A program made the translations under genes and the position numbers. A stretch of DNA of 64,000 nucleotides from Rhypophila decipiens (lineage: Eukaryota > Ascomycota > Sordariomycetes > Sordariales > Naviculisporaceae), in contig MU858184.1 of NCBI GenBank assembly GCA_033297075.1, forward strand, positions 38,320-102,319. The letters run 5' to 3'. Shown here piece by piece: positions 1 through 10,864 of this stretch. The first letter of the stretch is position 1; every line of letters begins with the position of its first letter. The notes beneath the pieces were generated by a model that was given only the letters and a program-made list of their open reading frames with translations, ran no database searches and was not told where the DNA came from.

Positions 1-295
1 GCTGGCGGCAGTGCATGTTGTATTTGGGGAGGAGATGCGCGCTGAGCGGGAACGGCTGGCCGGTGGGGGACAAGGTCTTGAGGGGCTGGAAGAGGAAGGT
101 GAAAGTAAGGATGGTGAGAGGGGGAGGGGAAGGTATAGAGAGCAATATGCTGGTGCGAGGGAACACGAGAGACAGCAAGAGAGGAAGCGGGATTTGGAGA
201 GGTATGACGATCAGCCGGGGATGGTGAGGCGACGGAGTATGGGGAGTAAAATTGGGAGTTTGAGAGGGCGGCGGAGGAGGAGGGTTGTTTCTTAA
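1..295 (+). CDS. 3' end of a gene cut by the left edge
   Basis: Two frames are open into the left edge. Frame 3 runs to a stop at 225-227; its first ~40 codons are strongly G/C in third position and encode a basic, Trp/Arg/Lys-rich stretch that could be a cytoplasmic tail. Frame 2 runs to the TAA at 293-295 and encodes a Glu/Arg-rich, coil-like stretch. Codon composition favours frame 3 at the start, but one read-out cannot exclude the other. No domain is recognisable, and the apparent GTG or ATG starts here are internal to a gene that begins outside the window. Confidence 0.35.
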   Translation, partial: LAAVHVVFGEEMRAERERLAGGGQGLEGLEEEGESKDGERGRGRYREQYAGAREHERQQERKRDLERYDDQPGMVRRRSMGSKIGSLRGRRRRRVVS

Positions 296-724
296 CTTGC
301 TAACTCTTCAAGTTGACTTTGTTACGTTCAGTTGGCGGCTACCTTTGTACGAATATCAGTGTGTAAAAAACATCATGGGGAATGGCTCGGAAAATAAATG
401 GGGAATGGATATGAAAGACAGATACGAAAGAATACATGTACGTTCACCAAGAATAAAAGCTTTGACCGCTGTATGCCGTTGTCCGGGGCGGTGAATGCGT
501 TAAAGTCACTACCACAATGAAAGGCGACGAGCACAAATGCAACAGGTAGACCAACCGAATAAATGTGTTGTTTTGTAGAATCACAAGCATGCCAGTAGAC
601 TAGACTAAGTTGAACACATCGTAACGACTGAATTTACGCCAACACCGTACTATCGCACACGAATATCCTCGACTTCCGATTCTGCAGCAGCAAGTTCATG
701 GCTCTGCCCTCGCGTGTGGCGAAT
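296..724. other. intergenic
   Basis: No supported gene. The stretch lies between the left-edge gene and the 3' end of the DUF1996 gene, and probably holds the 3' regions of both convergent genes. Confidence 0.5.
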
Positions 725-1848
725 CTACATGCCCGACATGGAGCCAGAACCAGGAAGGTGTGTAAGCCCTACATTTCACAACGTTAGCAATCAGTTCATC
801 TCATCAAAAGTACTATCAATAAACTCACAGCCATCAATCTCCTCCTTGACAGTGGGCTTAATACTGCAAGCATTCTGCTGCGCCACACTCTGGGTCTTGA
901 GCCCGTTGCTCAACAACGGGGTAGAATCCATCGTGCGCTGGAGGGCATCCCCCTTCCAGCCAAACAAGTAATCACCATGGGTCCCGCTGCCCTTGCTGTC
1001 GTCGTAGCTCCAGACAAACGGCTGGGACCCGTCGGCGGGCCAGAGGCTCTTGTCGTTGAACATGGTCGTGTTCCACATAGTCTCGAGAGCCACCTGCGGC
1101 ATGCGCACCGGGTGGGAAGACGGGCAGGCTCCGGCGGGCATGAAGCCGCCCTTGACCGTGTTGTACATGTGGTCCTGGTGGTTGGGGCTGTCGAGGTTCT
1201 TGCCGTCCCAGCAGGCGGGGAAGTGGTGGATCGCCATTATGCCGGCTGGGCAGGGCTTGGTGGGGAAGTCGTACGTCTCGCTTCCGCGGGTCATGATGTC
1301 TTTTTGGGAGAAACATTTGTTAGTACTGGCCGGGATACTAGGGATGAGGTACATGTATCCGACGTACCTTGCAGACATGTGTACCGCAGACCGGGGTGGG
1401 TGTTCTTGGTGACACCGGGGCTGCCGACCGTCATGCGGAAGCCGGGCTTGAAGGAAGTGACCTTTTGCTTGTTCGAGTTAAAGTCCTGCTGCAGGTAGTA
1501 GACGGTCATGCCGCCGTTGAGGTTGCCGAGCAGGGCGTTGGGGTACTGCGGCACGCGCTTGTAGGAGCCGTTGCGGGCGCGGAAGTACATGACGGCGGTC
1601 CAGTAGTTGGACAGGTCCTCGGTGAACTGGCAGGTGGTGCAGGTAGCCTTGTTGGCAATGTCGCCCTTGGCGGGGTCCATGGAGGCGTTGAAGGCGTTGC
1701 CGCCCACGATCTGGTGCACGTGGGAAGAAGGAACCTTGCCGGGTTCGACGATGGGGTCGAGGCGCTCGACGGTCAGGGTGCCGCATCCGAAGCGAAGGTA
1801 GGCTTCGGAGGACCCGGCCATGGCCAGGGCGAGAGAGAGCCACTTCAT
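725..1848 (-). CDS. Secreted DUF1996 domain protein
   Basis: Three exons on the minus strand: 1848-1368, 1299-829 and 768-725, with introns 1300-1367 and 769-828, both with CTAAC branch sites. The product is 331 aa. An N-terminal signal peptide (MKWLSLALAMAGSSEAYLRF) leads into a DUF1996 domain covering most of the chain. Family hallmarks visible are the H-x-H-Q segment (SSHVHQIVGG), the core DIMTRGSETYDFP created exactly by the first splice, FPACWDGKNLDSPNHQDHM, and the C-terminal DGW..LPGSGSM created by the second splice. Both junctions restoring family motifs gives strong support for the model. DUF1996 proteins are extracellular or wall-associated fungal proteins, often with a WSC domain; none is present here. 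The biochemical activity of the family is unknown to me. Confidence 0.93.
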
Positions 1849-3329
1849 GATGCCGGTTTTGCGCTCAAGGGTAGAGTAATAATGACAAGTTCGTGATGTA
1901 GCGATTTCCTTGTTGAGATACTAGACTGCCAAGCAAAACGGACCCATCATGACTTCTTTGACGGACTGGAGGATGACTTTATACTTCTCATCGTTCTTCA
2001 TATTGGGACATCAACGAATAATAATACCGTCCCTATTTGGTTATGCCGTGGCTCTGTTGGTATACCTGAGCGTCGTTGTCCGTGCTGTCGTGTTTATCCA
2101 GATATTCATCCAGGCTGGACCAGTGGTGGAGATGCCCAATGGTTGGCTATAGATTAACCAAGACCACATTACTCTGTCTATGCAGGCGTCCCCCGCAATT
2201 CTCGGCACTTACCGAGCGAGCGAAACCAAGATTTGATTCCAGAACGTTGTTGGTGGCGGACCGTTTAAGCAATGGCCCCCTGCTTGACAGGTCAGGACCA
2301 TGTCCCGAGTCTGCAAAGGAGGCACCCCGATTTGTCGAGGCGCCGCCATTGGATGCTGCGCATATTACGGGAATACCAAGTAACACGGCAGTGGGTTGAT
2401 TGGGTCTGGTGCAATATCGGCTAGGTAGCTTGGACTACGGGTCCAGGAATAGATATTGGTTCGTGATGAGCTTGACTGCAGTTAGACCTTGACATGGCTG
2501 TCTCGCTTGGAGCCTGATTTCCTGTTGAAGTCGACATCCCGTCGACGGGTTCGGATCTCAGTACCGAATGAGACCCAGCCTCTGTCATTGATTAAACCGG
2601 GCTCGGTGCTATCACGAAATGGCTAGTAACCTGCAGTAGACCGAGGCCTACAGAGAGCTAGCCGGCCCAGACATCTTCCGTGAAGGAAGTCGCTGTCAGT
2701 TGAATGACCTCCTGGATGCCGTCCTGAGCATTCGGGATAGTCTGGATGCTTCAGTTTGCAACGTCTGGTGTTGAGCTGTCCTTACCCGAGTTCACATCAT
2801 ACCCGCGACAGGGTTTCTCCTTGGGGTGGACAAGGTCTATCACTTGCACGCTAGGCTCCAAGCTATGATATGAGGTAGCAATACCAACATACTATCTCGC
2901 TGCATCAATGGTCCAGATCGGGCTGGAACCACGGAAGGGGCAATACCGGGCTAAGTTGGGCTGCTGTCTCGTCCCCAGAGGTAACGGTGAGACTGAACGA
3001 GTAATTTAAGCAGGAAGGCCCTGGGTTACTGCTTCAGGACATGGGCGGGATCTGTGGCAGTGGAGACTTCGGTGAACAGCACGCAGACCGTTTCCAGTTT
3101 TGAATTTACCCGATGTTGGCAACGCTCCGGTGGTGGCATATGTACAGCGCGCCAACCGTCAACGTACGTGGTGTCAACCGAGACCTGATTCTCACCCATG
3201 ATGCCAGCATTATGGTGTCCTCAAGAGTTGGCTTTCTTTGGAGCTTTGCCATTGCCTGTGGTCTATTCAAGGACCATAACCGTAACGTACACGCGTGTAC
3301 GTCGACTTACCTACCAAGCAATACCTATC
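1849..3329. other. long intergenic stretch without a recognised gene
   Basis: About 1.5 kb of moderately GC-rich sequence with only short overlapping frames that have no domain, signal peptide or coherent splice structure. The part next to 1848 should hold the DUF1996 promoter. A 12-bp perfect palindrome (CCCGTCGACGGG) lies near 2538-2549. No terminal repeats or transposase remnants were recognised. Confidence 0.5.
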
Positions 3330-5584
3330 TTACTGCATGTCTACGTCTCTCAACCCCGCCGCTCTCATTGACCGTTGCACCGTGCCCGCGCCGGTCCTCC
3401 CGCTCCTCATCGACACCCTCTGGTATTGATGTGGCTTCATCCAGCGATCGAGTCCCCGCTCCGACTCGGGCCCCATGCTACTCAGGCTCGTCAACAACAA
3501 CTTGAACCAGCAAGCCTCTGAGCTCTCGTCTGCCGTGATACCCGCAAAGGTTTCCATCACCACCGCGTAATCTTCACTCCATTCCTCTTCTTCTTGGTCA
3601 TCCTCTGCTCTGTCATGATAACACGAAATCCCGTCGACGATGCAGTACACTGAGGTTCCCTGTGGTATTAACCTCAACAAGGAATGGAACAACCCGCATA
3701 GATCAGCCAGGTAGACTCCTCCCCCGCTGCCGTCCTCGTCTGGCTCATCCGGGAGCGAAACACCCGTCATGGGATCTTCTTCGCTCACCCACCTGTTTTT
3801 CAGCAGTTCAAGGACGAGTTGCGCAAGGAGGCTGCGCACGAGTCCAAGCGGGCCCCTGAGCGCATCCTTGTACGTGACGTGGGATCCACAGAAGAAGACC
3901 AAAACCACCGGCGATGGTGCCGACTGACGACGCAGGGCTTGCGTAAGGGTGGCGCAGATGAACGAGACGGGTGTTAAAGAGCTGCCTAATAGTGACCGGT
4001 CGGCAATACTATTGCAAGAGTCGACCAGCACGACGCCAGCGCTGGGAGCCGAGAGGAGATGTCGAACTTGGGGGGTCTGGAGCATATCTATTTGAAGCGA
4101 AAGCAAATTAGAGACGGTACAAATTGGGCAACTTCTTGTTCACTACGTCTCTTACAAGCGGCTCGGCTTAGCAGCGCGTTGTCAATAGAACGCCCGCGAT
4201 AGAGATATTGGGTCTCCTCTTCAATTGGGCCCAGGAGTTGGACCTCGAGGAGGTTGAGTAGTTCCATAGCGGTAAGCACCGATTCGGCTGTTGCTTCTCT
4301 CGCGGGCGAGCTCATGAGCGCATCGCGGGGCGAGAGGCCGGCGACGCCTGGGGAATATTCGGGAGGAGGAGAAGTGATGTTGAGTTGAGGATCTAGGGGG
4401 TGTGAGCAGTCGACGTATCAGCGAGGCATCCTCCTTGGATTCCGGAAAATAGGAACAGGAAGTATGCTTGGGCTTACTATTCAGCAATTCAACCACAAAC
4501 TGGAAAAGGCCATTCTTCCCCGAGATGGCGTCCAGTGTATCCTGAAGCGACTGCTGCCGTCGCAACAGTTCGCCCACCTGGCCGCGGAGATCGTCGACGC
4601 TTGTCACGGTATTGCGCGTATCTGCGTATATGTTCTGGCTGACCTGGTGGTGATCATTGACTGTCTTATGTATGTCTTTAATGGTAAAGTCGATCAAGAT
4701 GTCGGCGCAGTCTCTTGTATGTCGTGAGCTACGTGCGATTCGTTCCAAAAAGTCGTCGATTTTATCCCCTTTCAGACTGCTCGTAGCCCTCGAAACTTTT
4801 GATTTGCGGATTAGAAGCATATTATGACGACCCAAGGTAACCAGTACGGATCTTACCGAATGTATCAGGGTTTAGTATCTTGATTAGTTCTGGAAGGACC
4901 TCCAGAAGCGTCAGGGTGAGATCGTCGATACTGTCATGCAAACGAACGGTATCGCAGTTCGTTTTATCGCGCGGGAATGCCTGGGCCTTTTTCCGGGCCA
5001 TCATGATGGCTCTCGGGATATCCTCGAATGCGGCGAGTATCTTGGCCCGGTGCTGGGCACGATGGCGGGCAATCTGATGGGAGATGTCAATATCAAGACA
5101 TGATATCCTCACTCTATACAGTCCTAGTACCCACACTGAAGATGACGGCCAGCCCTCCATGTAGCACGCAAAGCTCATCGGGAAAGGCCGACAAGCCAGG
5201 ACCAAACAATGGGACCGCCGATCCAGTAATGCGCCATGCTTTGTGGTGCCATTTTTTCCCACGCTTTTCGTCATCTTCTTGGGCCCGCTCCAGCTCAGCG
5301 AGAACCGTCTCCCAGGTGCAGTTGCGAACATCAAAATCGAGCGGCAACGACTTTTCGTTTTCCTTGACCTTGTCGATGGTCTCTTGGAGCACGCTAATAT
5401 AGTCATCAGTCTACCGTTTCGTGACATCATCAACGTATAATACCTACTGGACAGACCGAAGTCCGTATGTTGACGAGGACATGTCGAAATGAGCTGGAAC
5501 TCCAAAGACGGGATGAATAGTTGCGGCCCGTGATTCTATAAAATTTCGGACGAGGTACTTCTTTCCGATGTCTTGATCAGCCAT
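3330..5584 (-). CDS. DUF7708-type NLR-like protein with degenerate NACHT/P-loop region
   Basis: Six exons on the minus strand: 5584-5448, 5393-5135, 5073-4857, 4795-4478, 4392-4156 and 4087-3330. All five introns (54-85 nt) are phase-consistent, giving 641 aa. Residues about 60-200 match the N-terminal DUF7708 domain of fungal STAND/NLR-like proteins (T-W-E-x-V-x-A-E-L-E-R-A-Q, then a hydrophobic GGL..IFS stretch). Residues about 205-310 look like a helical coiled-coil linker. From about 390 the NACHT-position region begins (MLQTPQ...LLSAPSAGVVLVDS, then LTPVSFICATLTQAL, VLVFFCGSH, GPLGLVRSLLAQLVLELL and YCIVDGISCY). Where a Walker A GxxxxGK[ST] is expected the sequence has no GK[ST], as in other members of this family, so it is probably not an active NTPase. 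No C-terminal ankyrin or TPR repeats are present. A role in self/non-self recognition is inferred from the family only. Confidence 0.85.
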
Positions 5585-6158
5585 TTGGACCTTGGACCCC
5601 TTCAAACAGAAATGCCTAGGTTCAAAGAGGTGTATGGTGCTGGAATGCGGAACTAGCCGATCAAGCGACCGCTTCGCCCATAGAACACGCAATGAGCCTC
5701 ACCGATCCCCCGAGTTTGAACCTAATGTGCGGGGGCAGGTATGGTGTGGTTACACACACCACGGCCGGGTAAAAAACCAACGCAAGAGAAGGAGCGCCAG
5801 GAACCATGTACAGCCAGCATGTATTGTATGTACACGAGCCGAGGGGAAGCGCCTGCATCATGGCTGTGCCTGTAATTCCCGCACTGCTGACCATATCCAA
5901 GTCGCCCGCGCTCCCAAAAAGGAAAGTCGGTGAGTCCATGCAGGGCAGAACACTCGGTGTGGAATTCTACCCAAGGTTGACATAGCACTGCAGGCAGCAG
6001 TCCGAACAAGCCGACTTGAGCACATTCAGACAACGACAGCAGAAGCAACACATATTTGGTCCCAATTCGCATCATTATACAACCTCGATACGGACCTGTG
6101 GCATTCGAACTTTGCTGATGACTGCGTAACAAAAGCTGATGTCTTAGCAGGCGTCGTC
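5585..6158. promoter_or_regulatory. divergent intergenic region between DUF7708 and AAA ATPase genes
   Basis: About 570 bp separate the two divergent start codons, so this stretch must carry both promoters. No convincing gene is present; a 136-aa minus-strand frame here has no domain and was discounted. No specific operator was recognised. Confidence 0.5.
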
Positions 6159-9100
6159 ATGTCTGCACTTCAGAATACTGGAGCGTCCTCCAATCTCGAG
6201 GAGCGTCTGAAGTTGCTCGAGGAGACGATTGCTCGTCTCGAGAATCGTGCGGTTTCCATCGCGGACCGCGAACCTGGAGGAGGACCTCAGACAGAAGTGA
6301 CCGATACGACAGACGATAACCATCCGACCCAATTGACTAACAAGGATACAATCCCTCAGGTTCGCCGATGCAACTTTATGCAGTTCAAGAACCGCTTCAC
6401 CAACGAGGACGGTTGCTATGCCATCGACGCGCTTGTCTCCGGCGCCCTTCTGAAGCAAGAGATGCACGAAGAGATGCAATTCCGCCAGCGACGTTCGGAC
6501 AATTCCGCCGCCATAACTCACCCTCGTTCAGCCAAATCCAAGGATAGCACCCTGAAGCACCAGAATCTGGCCAACGCCGAAGCTCTCAAGAAAGCCCAGT
6601 CGCATGACGTGTGGATCCAACGGGTTCGCCTCCAGTCTCCTGCCGTCCTCAAGATACTTTCCAAAGTCCAAGGAGAGTCTTGGTCACTGCGCCCTCGTAC
6701 ATATATGCGCCCTTTCCTCACCATCATATCTTTTCAGCCCGAGATGAGAATGGAACTCCAAGGGTTGGAAAGCCGGTGGGCGTCTCAACTTGATGGCATC
6801 GTCACTTCCCCCATGACAACAATCACTAGTCCAGGTGACACAGACCATGAGATGGATAATGTATCCGCTGAAGCACCGATTGACGACTGCCCCGAGGCAC
6901 TGGCGGCAATGCGCTGTTACGTCAAGTTTGTCGACGAAGAGATCATGCCGCAATATACCCAGTTCGAGAACCTGAAAGCATCCGATGACCCTAAAATCCG
7001 ATTTTCCGATGTGCACTATCTGTTCCGGACGGGTGAACTGGTGTACCGACCTTATGGGTCCGATACGGCCGGAAAAGGTGACCCGCGCGAGTGGAAGCGC
7101 ACCGGGAAAAGGCTGTGGCGAAGCTATGGCATCCGATCGCGGGACACGGGATATCGCGTCCGTCCTTCAGACCATCGCAAATACGACGTTATGCAGCAAG
7201 AGGACGGCCAAGATCAAGCCGCTGACGAAGCATTCTTGATCAAGGCTTTCTATCTCGAATACACGGGCGAAGAGTTCTGCACCGTCACAACACAATTCGC
7301 CATCCAACCTTTCACAGGTCTTCGACGAATTCGGAGCCTCCCCGTATATCCCCTTCGTTTCGGCCCCGAAGACGTGGGCAAGTACATGGCGGATGCCATC
7401 GAGCTGGGAGACAAGACTCTCGAGCACATCAACCACGGGCATGTCTTATACGACGGCTGGACCGTCACGCGGACACCCAAGGGCGAACCTGTCCAGGACG
7501 CCAACGCGATGGAGCTGAAAAATTCCGAGTACGTGCATAGCGACGCTATGGTCGACTTCAACGAGGCCTTCCAGGCCTGCCCACATTGGAAGCCTAAGCG
7601 AATTATCCTCCGACCGGAACCGGTCGACCAGCTAGTCGAATCGGATGATTTTCCCATCTTGTGGTGGTCAGGCCCCGACAGGGCCAAACTCAAAGCCGAG
7701 AGCTCCGAAGTCGTCCCGGTTCGAACGGGAGTCAGCACATGGGAGCAAAACAAGTTTGTTTCTACCGATCCACTGCTTTTCAAGATGTCCGAGAATCTGC
7801 TCAAGGGTAAACTCACCACCGTGGACTACCTGCGCCCTGAAGACAAGGCCCTGGTTGCGTGCCGTGTCTTTGCCTATGTCTTCCAGGACAGAAAGTGGGC
7901 CCAACTGGACATCCAACACATGTCGCCTCTTGCGGGGTCGCGTGATACGCTGGATTCCCTTCGGATTCCAGACGACGCCAAGAACCTCATACAAAGATCA
8001 GTCAAAGGACACTTGCTGCAAAAAGCCGACGAGAGACAACATGGTCAAGGTAGCGGGCGGGGCTCGCAAGATTTCATCCGAGGAAAAGGTGCCGGGCTGT
8101 TTATGCTCCTTCACGGTATGCCAGGCGTAGGCAAGACTACAACAGCCGAGGCCATTGCCCAATTTTACGGAAAGCCATTGTTTAAGATTACTTGCGGCGA
8201 CTTTGGTTTAACTCCCGAGCAGATTGAAACAAACTTGAGCGCAGTATTCCGCCTGGCCGACTCGTGGGATTGTATCCTGCTTATAGACGAAGTTGATACA
8301 TTTTTCTCACAACGTACCAAGGGCGACGGGGCAGTTGCTAAGAACGCCTTGGTTTCAGGTATGTCATACCCGACCTGAGCCCATACGCAGTTACTGCGAA
8401 CTAACCTGGCTTACCAAGTGTTCCTCCGAATCCTCGATTACTACACCGGTATCCTCTTCATGACCACCAACCGTGTCGGCGCCCTTGATGAAGCCTTTCG
8501 TTCGCGGATCCACTACAGCGTGCTTTACCCGCTGCTCAGCGCGCAACAGGCACTAGATATCTGGAAGATCAACCTTGACCGGCTCAGGACCATCGACGCC
8601 GAGCACCAACACAAGGCAGGCAGAAAACCTATGGAGATTGACTCGGACCAAATCATCTCGTTTGCTGAGCGGCACCTTTTCCACAACGGGGAGCGCGAAA
8701 AGGCAACACAGTGGTGGAACGGACGTCAGATCCGTAACATCTTTCAGGTGGCTCGCAGTCTCGCTTATGCCGACGCAGCTGCCGAGGCGGACCGTCTACG
8801 GGCCATCGGATCGACCATGACACCACCGCCACCTAGACTTAAGCTCAAATACTTTGATATGATGGAACAGGTCACCGTCGAATTCGAAGATTACCTAAAA
8901 GAGGTTTACTCCGGGCAAACGGCGTCAGACCTGGCCAAGGAGACGGAGCACCGTGCGGATCGATGGAGGAGAAAGACCACGAGAACAGCGTCTCTTCATG
9001 GAGACCGTGATGACAGGCGGGATGTCCGGCGAACAAGCGCGCGGTCACCCGCAGGACGGGGTTACGACGAGGAGGACAGAAATACTACTTTGGGTCTTGG

Positions 9101-9896
9101 GCTGAACCCCGGTCATTTAGCTACAGGCGGATCTTCTGACGCCGGAAGGTCCAATACCAGGAGAGGAACCAAGTTCCGGTCCGGTGCCAGGCCTCGGCAT
9201 CTAGTGACACCACCGCAGCCACCACGATACCAGGGACAACAACACAAGCGGCGCCGGCAAGAACAGTCAGTCTCACCATCGGGGGCTGAGGGCGGAATTG
9301 AATCTCTTACACCACGACCACACCAGCACGTCCGAACGAGTGGTGATCCTGGTAATCAACCCTCACAGCGCCCAGCAATACTCGAGGACTCGCCCGAGTA
9401 TCGGGTCACCTCCCCAAAGTCCGGTCCCAGTCCAGACTATCGATACACTTCCCGCAGCGACCACCCGCCTCTTACTAGCCCTATGAGCCGTGGACACAGT
9501 CGAGAAATACCCAGGATTGTCAAGACGGAGACCCACGATTCCTTTGAACAGGAAGCCATTGAGGACGAAGAAGATGCTGACTCGGACTTGGATCAGGCTG
9601 CCATCGCACACCCGTCCGGTCACCACAGGGCGGGAAGTCACAGTCAAACGATGGGAAGGCACTATCAGGATGAGACTAGTAGAGGTGTTGCTCATGCTGC
9701 GACCATGAGATCAGTACATGCGGTGAAGAGATATGACATTCATGAGCGGGAAGACTATTACGATGAGCGGGAGGGGAATGAACAGGGTCAGGGGTATCTT
9801 GACAGCAAGAATGAATATGGGAAGAGGGAAACAGCAAGAATGAATATGGGAAGAGGGAAAGGGCGGGTGGTTGGTATGGGGATTATGACTGAATGA
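6159..9896 (+). CDS. AAA+ ATPase with fungal N-terminal DUF7025-type region
   Basis: Two exons, 6159-8358 and 8419-9896, with intron 8359-8418 (CTAAC branch site); 1225 aa. The N-terminus has a short coiled coil (LEERLKLLEETIARLE, residues about 10-26). The middle (about 240-600) matches the region seen before the ATPase in this fungal family (KIRFSDVHYLFRTGELVY, VLYDGWTVTRTP). The AAA+ core has Walker A GMPGVGKT (653-660) and Walker B ILLIDEVD (D710, E711). The splice restores NALVSVFLRILDYYTGILF, then MTTNRVGALDEAFRSRIH with the sensor Asn and Arg finger region. The last ~300 residues are Arg/Ser/Gly/Asp-rich and low complexity. Catalytic residues look intact, so it is probably an active ATPase; the substrate is unknown. 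The C-terminal ~20 residues are altered by a 29-bp tandem duplication described separately. Confidence 0.92.
9802..9859 (+). repeat. 29-bp perfect tandem duplication in the AAA ATPase 3' end
   Basis: The unit at 9802-9830 (beginning ACAGCAAGAATG, ending AGAGGGAA) is repeated exactly at 9831-9859. Because 29 is not a multiple of three, the second copy is read in another frame. Confidence 0.95.
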
Positions 9897-10004
9897 AGAT
9901 GTGGGTTGGGAAGCGACTATGTTATCTTCCGCGAATTATTATACTGGATTATTGTAGCAGTGAAACGGCAAGGATCATAACTTGTATTGCCCCTCTGGAT
10001 ACTT

Positions 10005-10303
10005 TTATAACGCTAAAAACGAATCCGTAATTGCCGCTAAGCAATTCCCCCTTATGTATTCTCACATACCCCCTAGACTTCGTTGACTTTGTTAATAAGG
10101 GCTGAATTTGGCTCTTTAGCCTATACTACCTCTGACTTATCTCGGGATTGAACCAAGACCCTTGTGTTTATGGTGTAATCTAAATGAGTCTTAGAGAGCA
10201 GGGTAACTACTAATTCAGTAATCTATGCACCGGGCTTATAACTATAATGCCAAAAACGAATCCGTAATTGCCGCCAAGTAATTCCGCCTTATATATTCTC
10301 ACA
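10005..10303. repeat. two diverged ~60-bp direct repeat copies
   Basis: Copy 1 is about 10005-10066 and copy 2 about 10236-10303, both reading AAAAACGAATCCGTAATTGCCGC, then AAG[C/T]AATTC, then TATTCTCACA. The differences are largely transitions, which would fit decay of a repeat, possibly by RIP. The parent element is not recognised. Confidence 0.6.
10130..10235 (-). repeat. tRNA-like (SINE-like) remnant with a B-box
   Basis: On the minus strand a T-arm-like hairpin CTTGG-TTCAATC-CCGAG contains GGTTCAATCCC, which fits the RNA polymerase III B-box. The sequence upstream does not fold into a complete tRNA (no clean anticodon arm or acceptor pairing). It could be a tRNA-derived SINE fragment or chance. 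Confidence 0.25.
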
Positions 10304-10427
10304 ACTTTAATAGTAGGGAAAGGAAAACTGGCTTTATTCCGTTCAGGCAGACCCCTTATTCTTAAGAGAATTTCAGGCAAACGAAACTACTAGCTAAGAA
10401 AGTCTCCTTAATAACTTTATTATTTAT

Positions 10428-10629
10428 TGTCACGGCCATCGGTTCAGAGCGTGGTAGCTGTTCAATTGGCACTACGAACGAAGATTCTACTCTGAAGAAG
10501 AAGAGAAAGCAAGAGAGAAGCGCGTCGCACACGCGCTTAGGTCAATCAGCTTGAGTGGGTCACGTGCTCATCGTACAGGGTTAGGGTTACAGCACCCAAC
10601 CCACCTTCTGTGGCAGTCAGTTCGTCACA
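10428..10629. mobile_element. solo LTR (202 bp) with TTTAT target duplication
   Basis: The segment begins TGTCACGG and ends TTCGTCACA, so it has the TG...CA termini of retrotransposon LTRs. It is flanked by an exact 5-bp direct repeat, TTTAT at 10423-10427 and TTTAT at 10630-10634, as left by integrase. No internal domain or second LTR follows within the window, so it is best read as a solo LTR left by recombination. The superfamily (Gypsy or Copia) cannot be decided. Confidence 0.75.
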
Positions 10630-10864
10630 TTTATTACATTACACTTTTTATTCAACCTTTTTCCTTTAAAAACATTTGAACTTTATAAAACCAAATAGGT
10701 TTTAACTACTATGAGTATGAGCTAATACAACTAAGAGTGGTTGAATGTATTATATTGACCGTCTACCATTCGCTTACTCTATGCATACCAACACTATATG
10801 GAGGCGGCGGGCTCTCTGGAGGTGGCTCGTGAATATCATGTGCACCTGTAGCAAGCTCTACAGG

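Larger units (their letters stand above)
9897..10427. other. AT-rich intergenic patch with repeat remnants
   Basis: No gene. It contains two related ~60-bp segments, at about 10005-10066 and 10236-10303, sharing AAAAACGAATCCGTAATTGC and the following sequence with mostly C/T differences. It also contains a tRNA-like B-box on the minus strand. This looks like decayed repeat DNA next to the solo LTR. Confidence 0.55.

Noticed and set aside
1369..1896. 175-aa plus-strand Gly/Val-rich frame
   Set aside because: Antisense to the DUF1996 gene exon 1.
5722..6132. 136-aa minus-strand frame
   Set aside because: Located in the divergent promoter region, without domain or splice support.
7250..7819. 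189-aa minus-strand frame inside the AAA ATPase gene
   Set aside because: Antisense to well-supported coding sequence; no features.
10130..10235. A complete tRNA on the minus strand
   Set aside because: Only the T-arm/B-box is convincing; acceptor and anticodon arms do not pair, so it is kept only as a possible repeat remnant.
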